From Allomuricauda sp. TMED12 (GTDB lineage Bacteria; Bacteroidota; Bacteroidia; Flavobacteriales; Flavobacteriaceae), in NCBI GenBank assembly GCA_002167435.2, contig NHBR02000009.1:37389-101388 (forward strand): DNA of 64,000 bases, read 5' to 3'. The translations under genes were made by a program, and so were the position numbers. Shown here piece by piece: positions 51,942 through 61,249 of this stretch. Under the pieces are notes generated by a model. That model saw nothing but the letters and a program-made list of their open reading frames with translations. It was not told the origin of the DNA and made no database searches. Position 1 is the first letter of the stretch; each line of letters opens with the position of its first letter.

Positions 51942-52793
51942 ATGAAAAAAGTCTTTTTACTTTTTGCATTTTCCTTCACCCTTATAACCGCATCAGCTCA
52001 AAAAGTCCCCTACGTTATTTATAACACCAAAGGGAAAAAGGTCTCCTATAAAAAAATGTTGAAGACCTTGGAGGAAAAGGACATGGTTCTCTTTGGGGAG
52101 CTGCACAACAACCCCATCGCCCATTGGTTGCAGTATGAGCTTACCGCAGACCTGCATGGTAAAAGACAACTCATTCTTGGTGCCGAAATGATCGAAGCCG
52201 ACAACCAGGACGAACTCAACGATTATCTGTCGGGCAACATAGATTATAAAGCATTGGATTCCACTGCGCGGCTCTGGAACAATCACAAGACCGATTACGC
52301 ACCTTTGGTGGACTTTGCGAAAGATAGTAGTCTGGCTTTTATAGCCTCCAATGTGCCCAGACGATATGCCAGTATGGTGTATAAGGGCGGATTTGAAGCC
52401 TTGGATTCACTCCCAGTCCAAGAAAAGGAATGGATTGCTCCTTTGCCCATTACTTATGACCCCGAATTGCCGGGATATCAAAACATCTTAAAAATGATGG
52501 GGGACCACGGTAGTCCCACTCTGGTAATGTCACAAGCCATAAAAGATGCCACGATGGCCCATTTTATACTTCAAAATTACAAGGAAGGCTCTTTGTTTTT
52601 ACATTACAACGGGGCCTACCACTCCAACGACTACGAAGGTATCCTTTGGTACCTGCAATTGGACCGACCCGATTTAGATTACGGTACCATTTCCACAGTA
52701 TCGCAGGAAGATGTTCATAAACTGGAAAGGGAAAATGTAGGCGTTGCCGACTTTATCATCTGCGTAGATAGCAACATGACCACCACCTATTAA
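51942..52793 (+). CDS. ChaN-like haem/iron-regulated protein
   Basis: About 283 residues from MKKVFLLFAFSFTLITASAQ, a signal peptide; the upstream in-frame start overlaps gnd and is rejected. The ChaN (Haem_bdg) domain shows VLFGELHNNPIAHWLQYELTADL, LILGAEMIEADNQDELNDYLSG, FIASNVPRRYASMVYKGG and GSLFLHYNGAYHSNDYEGILWYL, with the His and Tyr residues used to hold haem in relatives. It is probably periplasmic. In other bacteria these proteins are iron-regulated, but no Fur site is evident here. It starts 11 bp after gnd. Confidence 0.88.
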   Translation: MKKVFLLFAFSFTLITASAQKVPYVIYNTKGKKVSYKKMLKTLEEKDMVLFGELHNNPIAHWLQYELTADLHGKRQLILGAEMIEADNQDELNDYLSGNIDYKALDSTARLWNNHKTDYAPLVDFAKDSSLAFIASNVPRRYASMVYKGGFEALDSLPVQEKEWIAPLPITYDPELPGYQNILKMMGDHGSPTLVMSQAIKDATMAHFILQNYKEGSLFLHYNGAYHSNDYEGILWYLQLDRPDLDYGTISTVSQEDVHKLERENVGVADFIICVDSNMTTTY

Positions 52794-52920
52794 GATTTCA
52801 TCTCTAGATTAGCTGTAAACCAGTCAACAAGGGTATAAATTCCGTATTTTTAAGTATTCCTATCAAAATACGAAGCAAACGCATGTTCATTCAATCGGAA
52901 TTTAATTGTAATGCACCCAA

Positions 52921-53838
52921 ATGGAGCTATTTGAAAATTTAAAGGATTGGTTCACTGATGAAGCTCTGCCATCAAGTATCCTTAAATATTTGGCTTGGGT
53001 TGTCTTGATTTTTATCCTAATCGCCTGGACACGAAGGTGGATGAAGAAAAATCTTCATGACAACTCGATTAAATACAAGGCGCAAAAAGCAATTCAAGTT
53101 GTTGGATATTTATTCATTGTTTTAATTACCATTTCCTATTTTACCGGCAGTATTAAGGATTTTGGGCTTGCCATGGGGCTTCTAACTGCAGGTATTACCA
53201 TCACTCTGCAGGAATTGATATTAAGTATTGCAGGTTCTTTCTACATCTTTTTTGTTAGGGTCTACAAGCCCGGCGACCGCATAGAATTGAACGGAATTAA
53301 AGGGGATGTGATAGATATTGACAGTATGTACACCACCATGATGGAAATTGGTGAATGGGTATCTAGCGACAATTACAGTGGACGTATTGTTAAATTGAGC
53401 AACGCCTTTGTTTTTAAAGGACCGGTTTACAACTATTCCTCGGATTTTCCATTTGTTTGGGATGAACTCAATTTACCCATAAGGTATGGTTCCGATTTGG
53501 ATCTGGCCAAAAAAATCGTTGTCTCCGTTGCTCAAGAAACCTTATCGGAATATGTTCAAAACTCCATTGCACAATGGAAAAGTGTGGTGAACAAATACTA
53601 TATCGAAGATGCCCAAGTCGACCCTACACTTGCCATTACCATGACGGATAATTGGGTCCAGCTTAATTTGAGGTATATCGTAGACTATAAAAAAAGAAGG
53701 ATTACCAAACATCTCCTAAACGAAGAAATTGGTAAAAGAATTCAAAAAACAAACGGAAAAGTAAAATTGGCTTCGGCCACCTTTGAAATTGTCAATATAC
53801 CAACTGTACATATCGATAAAAACACAAAGCCGGAATAA
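52921..53838 (+). CDS. MscS-family mechanosensitive channel, paralogue 2
   Basis: A 305-residue protein with three N-terminal transmembrane helices (about 19-37, 58-78 and 81-115). The pore region GLAMGLLTAGITITLQELILSIAGSFYIFF differs clearly from the Gly/Ala-rich TM3 of the mscS at 33697. It has the beta-domain motif YKPGDRIELNGIKGDVIDID and a C-terminal cage domain. This makes it a diverged MscS relative, perhaps with different gating. It is followed by the S9 peptidase 51 bp downstream. A 127-bp spacer separates it from the ChaN-like gene. Confidence 0.9.
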   Translation: MELFENLKDWFTDEALPSSILKYLAWVVLIFILIAWTRRWMKKNLHDNSIKYKAQKAIQVVGYLFIVLITISYFTGSIKDFGLAMGLLTAGITITLQELILSIAGSFYIFFVRVYKPGDRIELNGIKGDVIDIDSMYTTMMEIGEWVSSDNYSGRIVKLSNAFVFKGPVYNYSSDFPFVWDELNLPIRYGSDLDLAKKIVVSVAQETLSEYVQNSIAQWKSVVNKYYIEDAQVDPTLAITMTDNWVQLNLRYIVDYKKRRITKHLLNEEIGKRIQKTNGKVKLASATFEIVNIPTVHIDKNTKPE

Positions 53839-53889
53839 ATCAGAATAGAAGATTTCGTTTTTTTAAACATAACCTTAAATACCAGCCTT

Positions 53890-55920
53890 ATGAAAAAATT
53901 ACTCGCCACCATGTTACTGTTTGTAGCCATAAACCCTTTAGGGTTTGGTCAAGTACAGTCCAATCTAGAACTATTGGACATCTTTAACATGGAATATGTT
54001 TCCGACCCACAGATTTCTCCCGACGGATCTAAAATCATTTACGTTCGGAATTTTAAGGATGTGATGACCGACAGGAACTTATCCAATCTATGGATCATCA
54101 ATTTTGATGGTTCCAACAACCGTCCATTGACCACAGGAAACCATAACGATTTTGCTCCAAAATGGTCGCACGATGGTACAAAAATCGTTTTTAAATCCAA
54201 TATGGCAGATGACAAAATGAAGCTATACCTGATGTGGTTGGACACGAAGGAAACCATGGCCTTGACCAACACACCGCAGTCACCTGGGCAAGTTTCTTGG
54301 TCTTATGATGATACATATTTGGCGTTTAACATGTTCGTACCAGAAGCCAATGAATCCATTATAAAAATGCCAGCAAAACCGGAAGGTGCGAAATGGAACA
54401 AACCACCCAAGTATATTGATAAAATGAACTACCGTGGGGATGGTGCAGGCTACTACAAAGGAGGTAACTCACAATTATTTACCCTACCTATCACTGGAGG
54501 CACACCTAAACAATTGACTTTTTCCGAATTTGATCACGGAGGTCCCATTTGGGCAAAAGACAACAAGCATCTTTATTTTAGCGCCAATTTCCATAAAGAT
54601 GAAGAGCAAGAACCTGCCGATAGCGAAATTTACAGCATTAATATAAATGATGGTGAAATCACTCCCCTAACTGATCGTTATGGCCCCGATGGGAATCCAG
54701 TTTTGTCTCCTGATGGTTCCAAAATCGCCTACTTAGGCTATGATGATCGTATACAAGGCTATCAACTTACCCAACTGTACATAATGAATACCGATGGTTC
54801 TGGTTCCCAATTAATTTCAGGGGATTTTGACCGCGATGTAGAAGACATGGCTTGGAACAGTAAGGGCAATGGACTGTATTTTAGTTATACCGACCAAGGA
54901 AGGGGCAAATTGGCATCCATAAGCCTATCGGGTAAAGTGAATGATATTACGGATGGGTTAGGCGGTCTTTCTTTGGGCAGACCTTATAATGCAGCAAGCT
55001 TTTCAGCTTCTTCCAATAACAAATTTGCATATACCCTTGGCGATACCAGCCATCCTTCCGATCTAGGTGCTGCGGATACCCGAGGCACTAAACGTTTGAC
55101 TGCGGTGAACGATGATTTGTTCTCTTTTAAAAAATTGGGGAACGTTGAAGAAATGTGGTGGGAATCCTCCTATGACCAACGAAAAATTCAAGGTTGGGTT
55201 GTAACGCCTCCCGATTTTGACCCCTCCAAAAAATACCCGATGATTCTTGAGATACACGGTGGCCCCTTTACCAGTTATGGTGAAGTATATTCTGCTGAGA
55301 TTCAGGCATACGCCGCAGAAGGCTACGTGGTTCTTTATACCAACCCCCGTGGAAGTACCAGCTATGGTGAGGAGTTCGGAAATTTAATTCATCACGACTA
55401 TCCCAACCACGATTATGAAGATTTAATGTCCGGTGTGGATGTTCTACTCGAAAAAGGTTATGTCGACGAAAATCAGCTTTTTGTTACCGGTGGTTCTGGA
55501 GGTGGAGTGCTTACCGCTTGGATCGTGGGTAAAACAAATCGTTTTAAAGCAGCTGTTGTGGCCAAGCCTGTAATCAATTGGACCAGTTTTGTGCTCTATG
55601 CGGATGGTGTTCAGTTTTTTTCCAAATATTGGTTCGGGAAAAAACCATGGGAAGATCCAGAAAACTATAGGAGACGTTCTCCCCTCACATATGTAGGAAA
55701 TGTGACCACGCCTACCATGTTGTTGACCGGGGAAGAAGATTACCGTACCCCCATTGCCGAATCGGAACAATTCTACGCAGCCTTGAAGCTCGAAAACGTG
55801 GAAACAGCTATGGTTCGAATTCCCGGAGCAGGTCACGGTATTGCCAATAAACCCAGTAATTTGATTGCCAAAATTGCGAGTGTATTGGCTTGGTTTGATA
55901 AGTACAAAGAAGGAGAATAA
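53890..55920 (+). CDS. S9-family prolyl oligopeptidase-like protease, secreted
   Basis: A 676-residue protein with a signal peptide (residues 1-20, ending PLGFGQ). The N-terminal beta-propeller (about 30-390) has repeats such as YVSDPQISPDGSKIIYVRN and FAPKWSHDGTKIVFKSN. The C-terminal alpha/beta-hydrolase carries the triad: Ser in LFVTGGSGGGVLTAWIVG, Asp in LLTGEEDYRTP and His in RIPGAGHGIANKP. This matches acylaminoacyl- or dipeptidyl-peptidase types that trim short peptides, probably in the periplasm. Gene length and all catalytic residues look intact. Confidence 0.95.
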   Translation: MKKLLATMLLFVAINPLGFGQVQSNLELLDIFNMEYVSDPQISPDGSKIIYVRNFKDVMTDRNLSNLWIINFDGSNNRPLTTGNHNDFAPKWSHDGTKIVFKSNMADDKMKLYLMWLDTKETMALTNTPQSPGQVSWSYDDTYLAFNMFVPEANESIIKMPAKPEGAKWNKPPKYIDKMNYRGDGAGYYKGGNSQLFTLPITGGTPKQLTFSEFDHGGPIWAKDNKHLYFSANFHKDEEQEPADSEIYSININDGEITPLTDRYGPDGNPVLSPDGSKIAYLGYDDRIQGYQLTQLYIMNTDGSGSQLISGDFDRDVEDMAWNSKGNGLYFSYTDQGRGKLASISLSGKVNDITDGLGGLSLGRPYNAASFSASSNNKFAYTLGDTSHPSDLGAADTRGTKRLTAVNDDLFSFKKLGNVEEMWWESSYDQRKIQGWVVTPPDFDPSKKYPMILEIHGGPFTSYGEVYSAEIQAYAAEGYVVLYTNPRGSTSYGEEFGNLIHHDYPNHDYEDLMSGVDVLLEKGYVDENQLFVTGGSGGGVLTAWIVGKTNRFKAAVVAKPVINWTSFVLYADGVQFFSKYWFGKKPWEDPENYRRRSPLTYVGNVTTPTMLLTGEEDYRTPIAESEQFYAALKLENVETAMVRIPGAGHGIANKPSNLIAKIASVLAWFDKYKEGE

Positions 55921-55997
55921 CATACATCTACTATATGATATCCAGCAATATCATTTGGAAAAAACAAACTTGCGTATAGTCACCTAAACGATTTTCC

Positions 55998-56005
55998 TAT
56001 ATTTG
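55998..56005 (+). promoter_or_regulatory. Candidate -7 box of the DUF819 gene
   Basis: TATATTTG fits TAnnTTTG exactly and lies 21 bp before the ATG at 56027. The nearest upstream TTG (55970-55972) is at a long 25-bp spacing, so the match is partial. Confidence 0.4.
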
Positions 56006-56026
56006 GGCAACTAGCTTTAAAAATAT

Positions 56027-57289
56027 ATGGACCAACTACCGTTTACCCAAGATACTGTCATCTTTGGGCTACTTTGCCTTTGTTTAGGATTTGTTTTTTA
56101 CACCTCATCCATTAAAACTGGTTTTTGGGGAAAATTTTACCGTGTGGTCCCCGCCGTATTGATGTGTTACCTATTACCAGCTATTTTGGCAAGTTCAGGC
56201 ATTATCGAAGAATCATCGTCCAACACCTATTACGTGGCCAGTCGTTATCTATTGCCCGCTGCTTTAATTTTAATGACCCTCAGTATTGACCTCAAAGCCA
56301 TCATAAATTTAGGTTCCAAGGCCTTGATCATGTTTTTAACGGGAACTGTGGGTATTGTAATCGGAGGTCCCATTGCCATTCTTATTGTTTCCATATTTTC
56401 TCCCGAAACGGTAGGCGGTGCAGGCGTAGATGCCGTTTGGAGAGGACTGGCCACCATTGCCGGCAGTTGGATTGGTGGTGGCGCCAATCAAGCCGCCATG
56501 CTCGAAGTCTTTAAATACAATCAAGAAAACTATGGAGGTATGGTCCTCATCGATATTGTGGTTGCCAACCTATGGTTGGCCATAATCCTGTTGGGAGTGG
56601 GCAAAACGGAAAAAATAGACCGTTGGCTCAAGGCAGATACCTCATCCATCGAAGACCTCAAAGTAAAAGTATCTACCTATACCGAAAAAATCGCAAGGGT
56701 CACCACCCTAAAGGATTTCATCATGTTGTTGTTCTTTGCATTTGTCGGGGTTGGCGTGGCTCATTTAACAGGTCATCATTTCGCCAACTTTCTTCAAAAT
56801 AATTTTGAAGTCATCCGCAATCCACAGAAAATATTATCCTCCCTTGGATCGGAATTCCTTTGGATGGTCGTATTTGCCACCGCTATCGGTATTGGTCTAT
56901 CCTTTACCAAGGCCAAAAATTATGAAGGTGCGGGCGCAAGTAAAATAGGTGGAATGTTTATTTATATTTTGGTAGCCACCATCGGTATGAAAATGGATTT
57001 AGGCAAAGTTTTGGACAATCCCGGACTTATTGCCATCGGGTTGATTTGGATTACCATTCACGCTGGTCTACTTATTTTAATGGCAAAGTTGATAAAAGCC
57101 CCATTTTTTTTCTTGGCAGTAGGGAGTCAAGCCAACGTTGGTGGTGCAGCTTCTGCTCCTGTTGTGGCGGCAGAATTTCACCCATCCTTGACCTCTGTGG
57201 GTATTCTTTTGGCCGTTTTTGGTTATGTTGTGGGTACTGCTGGAGCATATTTATGTGCTTTGTTGATGGAAGTCGCCTCGAATGTTTAA
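56027..57289 (+). CDS. DUF819-family membrane protein
   Basis: A 420-residue protein with about 11 transmembrane helices. Typical family stretches include YLLPAALILMTLSIDLKAI, GSKALIMFLTGTVGIVIGGPIA, WIGGGANQAAMLEVF, and the second-repeat SQANVGGAASAPVVAAEFHPSL. The two GGAANQ/GGAASAP-like motifs suggest an inverted-repeat transporter fold. The substrate is unknown. It follows the S9 peptidase by 106 bp with its own candidate -7 box, and is 42 bp upstream of the DUF4369 gene, which may be cotranscribed. Confidence 0.9.
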   Translation: MDQLPFTQDTVIFGLLCLCLGFVFYTSSIKTGFWGKFYRVVPAVLMCYLLPAILASSGIIEESSSNTYYVASRYLLPAALILMTLSIDLKAIINLGSKALIMFLTGTVGIVIGGPIAILIVSIFSPETVGGAGVDAVWRGLATIAGSWIGGGANQAAMLEVFKYNQENYGGMVLIDIVVANLWLAIILLGVGKTEKIDRWLKADTSSIEDLKVKVSTYTEKIARVTTLKDFIMLLFFAFVGVGVAHLTGHHFANFLQNNFEVIRNPQKILSSLGSEFLWMVVFATAIGIGLSFTKAKNYEGAGASKIGGMFIYILVATIGMKMDLGKVLDNPGLIAIGLIWITIHAGLLILMAKLIKAPFFFLAVGSQANVGGAASAPVVAAEFHPSLTSVGILLAVFGYVVGTAGAYLCALLMEVASNV

Positions 57290-57331
57290 ATATTTTCAGA
57301 AGATTATGCATATTTGCCCTGCTAAAATTAT

Positions 57332-58033
57332 ATGATGAAGCGGATATTGTTAGTATTGCTAGTTGGAATTACCGTACTGTCCTGTGAAAAGAGTACGGAA
57401 AACACGATGACCGTTAGTGGAAACATTAAAGGACTCAAGAAAGGAACCCTCTTTTTGCAACAATTTAAAGACTCCACCCTTGCTGTTTTGGATTCTTTGG
57501 AGATAAAAGGTGACGGGGCATTTAGTTTTTCCACCGAGGTGGATGAACCAGAGGTATTTTATCTCTATCTAAAAAAAGAAGACAATAACGACATTAATGA
57601 TAGGATTACCTTTTTTGGGGAATCTGGAAATATTGTCATTAACACGGCATGGAACACTTTTGATACCAATGTTGAGATTTCAGGTTCCAAATCCCACGAA
57701 AAGCTTTTGGAGTTTTACGATATGGCCTCAAAGTTCAATATTAAAGAGCTTACCTTGATCCAAGAAGCATCTTCCTCCGAATTACAAGAAGACTCCGTTG
57801 CGATGGATTCCATCCAAAGATTGATTAATCAAAATACCGTTAATAGATATCGCTACGCACTTAACTTTGGTCTCAACAATGGTGATTCCTACGCTACTCC
57901 CTATATTATGATGACAGAAGCTAGCGAAGCAAATACGAAGTATTTGGATTCCATCTACAAAGGTTTGACCCCTGAAGTGGCTGCCTCCAAGTACGGAAAA
58001 GAATTTAAAGAATTCCTGGATAAAAATAATTAG
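57332..58033 (+). CDS. DUF4369 domain lipoprotein
   Basis: A 233-residue lipoprotein: MMKRILLVLLVGITVLSC, with lipidation at Cys18. A DUF4369 domain (about 25-125; MTVSGNIKGLKKGTLFLQQF, ADSLEIKGDGAFSFSTEV-like) precedes a helical C-terminal half. DUF4369 is often the N-terminal part of thioredoxin/TlpA-like proteins, but there is no CxxC or thioredoxin fold here, so only the first half of that architecture is present. It is probably a periplasmic membrane-anchored protein of unknown function. It overlaps the convergent small gene at 58030 by 4 bp. Confidence 0.85.
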   Translation: MMKRILLVLLVGITVLSCEKSTENTMTVSGNIKGLKKGTLFLQQFKDSTLAVLDSLEIKGDGAFSFSTEVDEPEVFYLYLKKEDNNDINDRITFFGESGNIVINTAWNTFDTNVEISGSKSHEKLLEFYDMASKFNIKELTLIQEASSSELQEDSVAMDSIQRLINQNTVNRYRYALNFGLNNGDSYATPYIMMTEASEANTKYLDSIYKGLTPEVAASKYGKEFKEFLDKNN

Positions 58034-58302
58034 GCTCCGAGGCTATTAAGTTGCTCAACAAGCTTGGTGGCCTTGTCTTCCAACTCGGTCCGAATAGACT
58101 TAAAATGAGCTTTAGAGTCCTCAACTTTTTTCTGGTTGATTTTATCCATGAGGTTGTCGTAAACTTCAATAGCTTCGTCTATAATTACGGTTCCCTCTTC
58201 AGATTCTTTGTTGCCGGAGCCGGCTTCCCAAATGTAGACAGCTTCAATAATGTCTCCCAAAACAAAATTGACATCTTTTTTTAAATCACGAATACTTGGC
58301 AT
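58030..58302 (-). CDS. Small helical conserved protein
   Basis: A 90-residue acidic, helical protein beginning MPSIRDLKKDVNFVLGDIIEAVYIW. It has no signal peptide or metal-binding motif and appears as a short coiled-coil bundle. It lies 28 bp downstream of manA and reads in the same direction as idi-PTPS-manA, so it is probably in that operon. No function can be assigned from the sequence. Confidence 0.75.
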   Translation of the reverse strand: MPSIRDLKKDVNFVLGDIIEAVYIWEAGSGNKESEEGTVIIDEAIEVYDNLMDKINQKKVEDSKAHFKSIRTELEDKATKLVEQLNSLGA

Positions 58303-58330
58303 AACGCGGTGGTTTTGATTAAAGATACCA

Positions 58331-59299
58331 TTAAATAGTAACTTCTAAAAGTTTAGCGCCTTGGGTATCAATTTTCACATAACTGCTGGATGCAGCAACA
58401 AGAATGGTTTCCCCCTTTTTAATGGGTGCGCTCCCCCAATCATTATTGATGGTGGCGGTACCACCTACACACATATAGATGGTAAAAGAATCCCTTTGCG
58501 ACAAATCTAGTTTCATGGATTGGGACAATTCCATAAAATTTGTTTTAAAGTATGGGCAGTCCACCATAGGGTTCACTATATCTTTTTGCTTTGGGTAATC
58601 TACCTTAAAGTCGTCCTTCTTTTCATAGTCGATAGCATCCACGGCCAAACAAGTATGCAACTCTCGTAGATTTCCCTCTTTGTCCCTACGGTTAAAATCG
58701 AACACACGATAGGTAATGTCCGAGGTCTGCTGTATTTCTGCCAAAAGAACACCTGCTCCTATAGCGTGTATTTTCCCCGTATTTATAAAGAATGTATCAC
58801 CTTCCCCTACTTCTTCATAATTCATCAAATCAGTCAAGGTCCCTTCTTCAAGACTTTTTACGTATTCTTCTTTTTCAACATCTTTATTGAACCCAACAAT
58901 AAGTTTAGCGCCAGGATCAGCGTCCATAATGTACCACATCTCGGTTTTTCCGAAAGAATTGTGACGTTCTTTGGCCAACTCATCATTCGGGTGCAATTGT
59001 ATGGAGAGGTCTTGTTTTGCATCAATAAATTTGATGAGTATGGGAAACTCGTTCCCAAAACGTTCCACAACACCCTTGCCTAAAAGTGCTTCACCTTGAT
59101 CATCCATCAAACTGTGAAGCGATGTACCTACTAAAGCACCATTAGCTACTTTGGATATATCACCTTCAACTCCAGAGAGTTCCCAACTTTCGCCAGTTAT
59201 ATCACTTTCTATGTTTTTGTTTAAAACCTCTTTCAGCTTGGTTCCTCCCCAAAGTCTTTCCTTAAGGATTGGTTTAAATTTTAAAGGGTAAAGATTCAT
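58331..59299 (-). CDS. manA: Mannose-6-phosphate isomerase, class I
   Basis: A 322-residue enzyme of the short (type I) class. It has KPILKERLWGGTKLKE, the zinc-site motif LSIQLHPNDELAKERHNSFGKTEMWYI, and FINTGKIHAIGAGVLLAEIQQ with the second zinc His, plus a C-terminal cupin. It interconverts mannose-6-phosphate and fructose-6-phosphate for sugar-nucleotide synthesis or mannose use. It begins 1 bp before the end of the PTPS gene region, in a tight operon with idi and PTPS upstream and the small protein downstream. Confidence 0.95.
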   Translation of the reverse strand: MNLYPLKFKPILKERLWGGTKLKEVLNKNIESDITGESWELSGVEGDISKVANGALVGTSLHSLMDDQGEALLGKGVVERFGNEFPILIKFIDAKQDLSIQLHPNDELAKERHNSFGKTEMWYIMDADPGAKLIVGFNKDVEKEEYVKSLEEGTLTDLMNYEEVGEGDTFFINTGKIHAIGAGVLLAEIQQTSDITYRVFDFNRRDKEGNLRELHTCLAVDAIDYEKKDDFKVDYPKQKDIVNPMVDCPYFKTNFMELSQSMKLDLSQRDSFTIYMCVGGTATINNDWGSAPIKKGETILVAASSSYVKIDTQGAKLLEVTI

Positions 59300-59300
59300 T

Positions 59301-59708
59301 TTATCCAGTGTAGGTTACAAAATTTCGAGGAGTTTCATAGAGTACTACCTCTAACTCTTTGTTGGAATTTATATGAGGTCTTAACTTGTTCCATATCACT
59401 ACCGCTATGTTCTCTGCCGTAGGGTTCAAATTTTTAAATTCAGGAACATCGAGATTCAGGTTCTTATGATCTAAAGCATCCTCAACATGTTCCTTGATCA
59501 ATTCCTTCAGGACTTTTAGGTCCATCACAAAACCAGTTTCTAGGTCTATTTCCCCAGTAACACTCACAATAAGGTCATAATTGTGACCGTGAAATTTTGG
59601 ATTGTTGCATTTTCCAAAAACTTCATTGTTTTTCTTTTCATCCCAATCGGGTCTATACAGTCTATGGGCCGCATTAAAACTGGCCTTTCTACTTGCCTTC
59701 ACTCTCAT
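59301..59708 (-). CDS. 6-pyruvoyl/6-carboxy-tetrahydropterin synthase family protein
   Basis: A 135-residue T-fold enzyme. SFNAAHRLYRPDWDEKKNN supplies the first zinc His, and KCNNPKFHGHNYDLIVSV the catalytic Cys and the other two zinc His residues. Later ETGFVMDLKVLKELI and LNPTAENIAVVIW complete the family pattern. The spacing CNNPxxHGHNY is closer to the eukaryotic-type pyruvoyl-tetrahydropterin synthase motif than to the usual QueD CxxxHGH, so the product may be 6-pyruvoyl-tetrahydropterin rather than a queuosine precursor. No other queuosine genes are adjacent. It overlaps idi by 4 bp. Confidence 0.88.
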   Translation of the reverse strand: MRVKASRKASFNAAHRLYRPDWDEKKNNEVFGKCNNPKFHGHNYDLIVSVTGEIDLETGFVMDLKVLKELIKEHVEDALDHKNLNLDVPEFKNLNPTAENIAVVIWNKLRPHINSNKELEVVLYETPRNFVTYTG

Positions 59709-60238
59709 TGTGTCGGGGTATTTTCTATAAGATGGTTGTAAAAACGTTCAAAAATAATTTTGAACCATGCGGTGTATTCATCAGGATTTTCTGCAATATC
59801 TTTTTTGATATCCACAGGCTGCATCCATTTCCAGTCGGCCACCTCTTCTGGATTGATATTGGGTTCATTTTCAAAATGTCCTACCATCACATGGTCAAAC
59901 TCGTGTTCGGTAAGACCATTGTCAAAAGGTGCTTTATAGACAAAACTGAAGAGCTCCTTAAGTTCGGTGGTAAAGCCCATTTCTTCCATGAGCCTCCTTT
60001 TACCTGCATCGATATTGCTTTCCCCTTCTCGTTGATGACTACAGCAGGTATTGGTCCATAACAAAGGTGAGTGGTATTTGTCTTTGGCACGCTGCTGAAG
60101 CATGGTTTCCCCATTGGCATTCATTACAAAAACCGAAAAAGCCCGATGCAGCAATGCCTTTTCATGAGCTTCCATTTTTGGCATTAAACCAATGGGCTCG
60201 TCCTTTTCATTTACAAGTATCACTTTTTCCTCTCTCAT
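59705..60238 (-). CDS. idi: Isopentenyl-diphosphate delta-isomerase, type I
   Basis: A 177-residue Nudix-fold enzyme. LLHRAFSVFVMN, LLWTNTCCSHQREGE (catalytic Cys) and GLTEHEFDHVMVG with the conserved Glu match type I IPP isomerase. It interconverts IPP and DMAPP for isoprenoid, carotenoid and quinone synthesis. Its stop overlaps the PTPS start as ATGA, so it leads an idi-PTPS-manA-small-protein operon. It is a normal-length cytoplasmic enzyme. A short AT-rich spacer separates it from PorP/SprF. Confidence 0.95.
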   Translation of the reverse strand: MREEKVILVNEKDEPIGLMPKMEAHEKALLHRAFSVFVMNANGETMLQQRAKDKYHSPLLWTNTCCSHQREGESNIDAGKRRLMEEMGFTTELKELFSFVYKAPFDNGLTEHEFDHVMVGHFENEPNINPEEVADWKWMQPVDIKKDIAENPDEYTAWFKIIFERFYNHLIENTPTQ

Positions 60239-60294
60239 GAGGTAAAAATATGACCTTTACAATGAAATAATGGATATAGATATGTAAATTCTTC

Positions 60295-61248
60295 CTAAAA
60301 GAATCGTGGGGATTTCAGGTTTCCTATATTTCTGATGAAATCATATCTCAGAATTATTTCAAAGGAACCATCGTTAAAAGTAGCTGCCCCAAGTTCGGTA
60401 ATTTCACGATCGTAAGCCAAACCAAGCATAAGTTGGTCGGACAACATAAAACCAAAAAGACCACTAAATGCAGCATCCCAACGGTAAGCCACCCCTCCAA
60501 TAAATTTTTCGTTGAGCATAAAGTTGGCTGAAAGGTCCACCTGTAAGGGGGCCCCTTGTACCGCTTTGGTCAAAATTGTAGGTTTAAATTTTAAAAACGG
60601 GTTTAAGTCCCAAACATATCCGGTAATCAGATAAAGGTTTATCTGTTCCTTGGCGGTAGATACAGAAGAAGAATCAAAATGGGTGGTCTCCAATATTCTC
60701 GGCGCTGAAATACCGGCATAAAACCTATCCGTATGATAGTACACTCCAGCTCCAATATTAGGAGAAAATTTATTTTGAATGTCCTGCTGTGATTGTAATT
60801 GTGGATCTATCTCAAACTCATCAAGTTCGGAATAGCGAATGTCCAACATATGTGCACTTGCTTTAAGACCAAAACTCAATCTTCCTTCCCAAGAAGTCTG
60901 AATGGTATAGGAGAAATCTATATCAAAATAGGTCTCCGAAGTAGGTCCAATCTTGTCATTCACAATGGACAAGCCAAGTCCTACACCGCGGTACCCCACA
61001 GGAGTATGTACGTTCAGGGTTTGCGTCTCTGGTGCTCCATCGAGTCCCAACCATTGGTTTCGGTACAAAGCGGCTATGCTCAAATGCCCCCTTGAACCTG
61101 CATAGGCTGGGTTAACACTTACCGTATTGTACATGTATTGGGTATACTGCGCATCTTGTTGAGCCTGCATGTTTCCAAGCACCAGAAGTAGCAAGGCTAG
61201 CAACCATTGAGTTTTTCTTTTATAAAGTTTGTTCACCACAGTAACCAT
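60295..61248 (-). CDS. PorP/SprF-family type IX secretion membrane protein
   Basis: A 317-residue outer-membrane beta-barrel with a signal sequence (ending NMQAQQD). The family hallmark QDAQYTQYMYNTVSVNPAYAGSRGHLS is immediately after cleavage, then repeated strands (GRLSFGLKASAHMLDIRYSE, PNIGAGVYYHTDRFYAGIS) to the C-terminal FEIILRYDF. PorP/SprF proteins help attach particular T9SS substrates with type B sorting domains to the cell surface. It lies 1 bp downstream of such a substrate gene, so the two form a secretion partner pair. It is probably translationally coupled to that gene. Confidence 0.94.
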   Translation of the reverse strand: MVTVVNKLYKRKTQWLLALLLLVLGNMQAQQDAQYTQYMYNTVSVNPAYAGSRGHLSIAALYRNQWLGLDGAPETQTLNVHTPVGYRGVGLGLSIVNDKIGPTSETYFDIDFSYTIQTSWEGRLSFGLKASAHMLDIRYSELDEFEIDPQLQSQQDIQNKFSPNIGAGVYYHTDRFYAGISAPRILETTHFDSSSVSTAKEQINLYLITGYVWDLNPFLKFKPTILTKAVQGAPLQVDLSANFMLNEKFIGGVAYRWDAAFSGLFGFMLSDQLMLGLAYDREITELGAATFNDGSFEIILRYDFIRNIGNLKSPRFF

Positions 61249-61249
61249 T

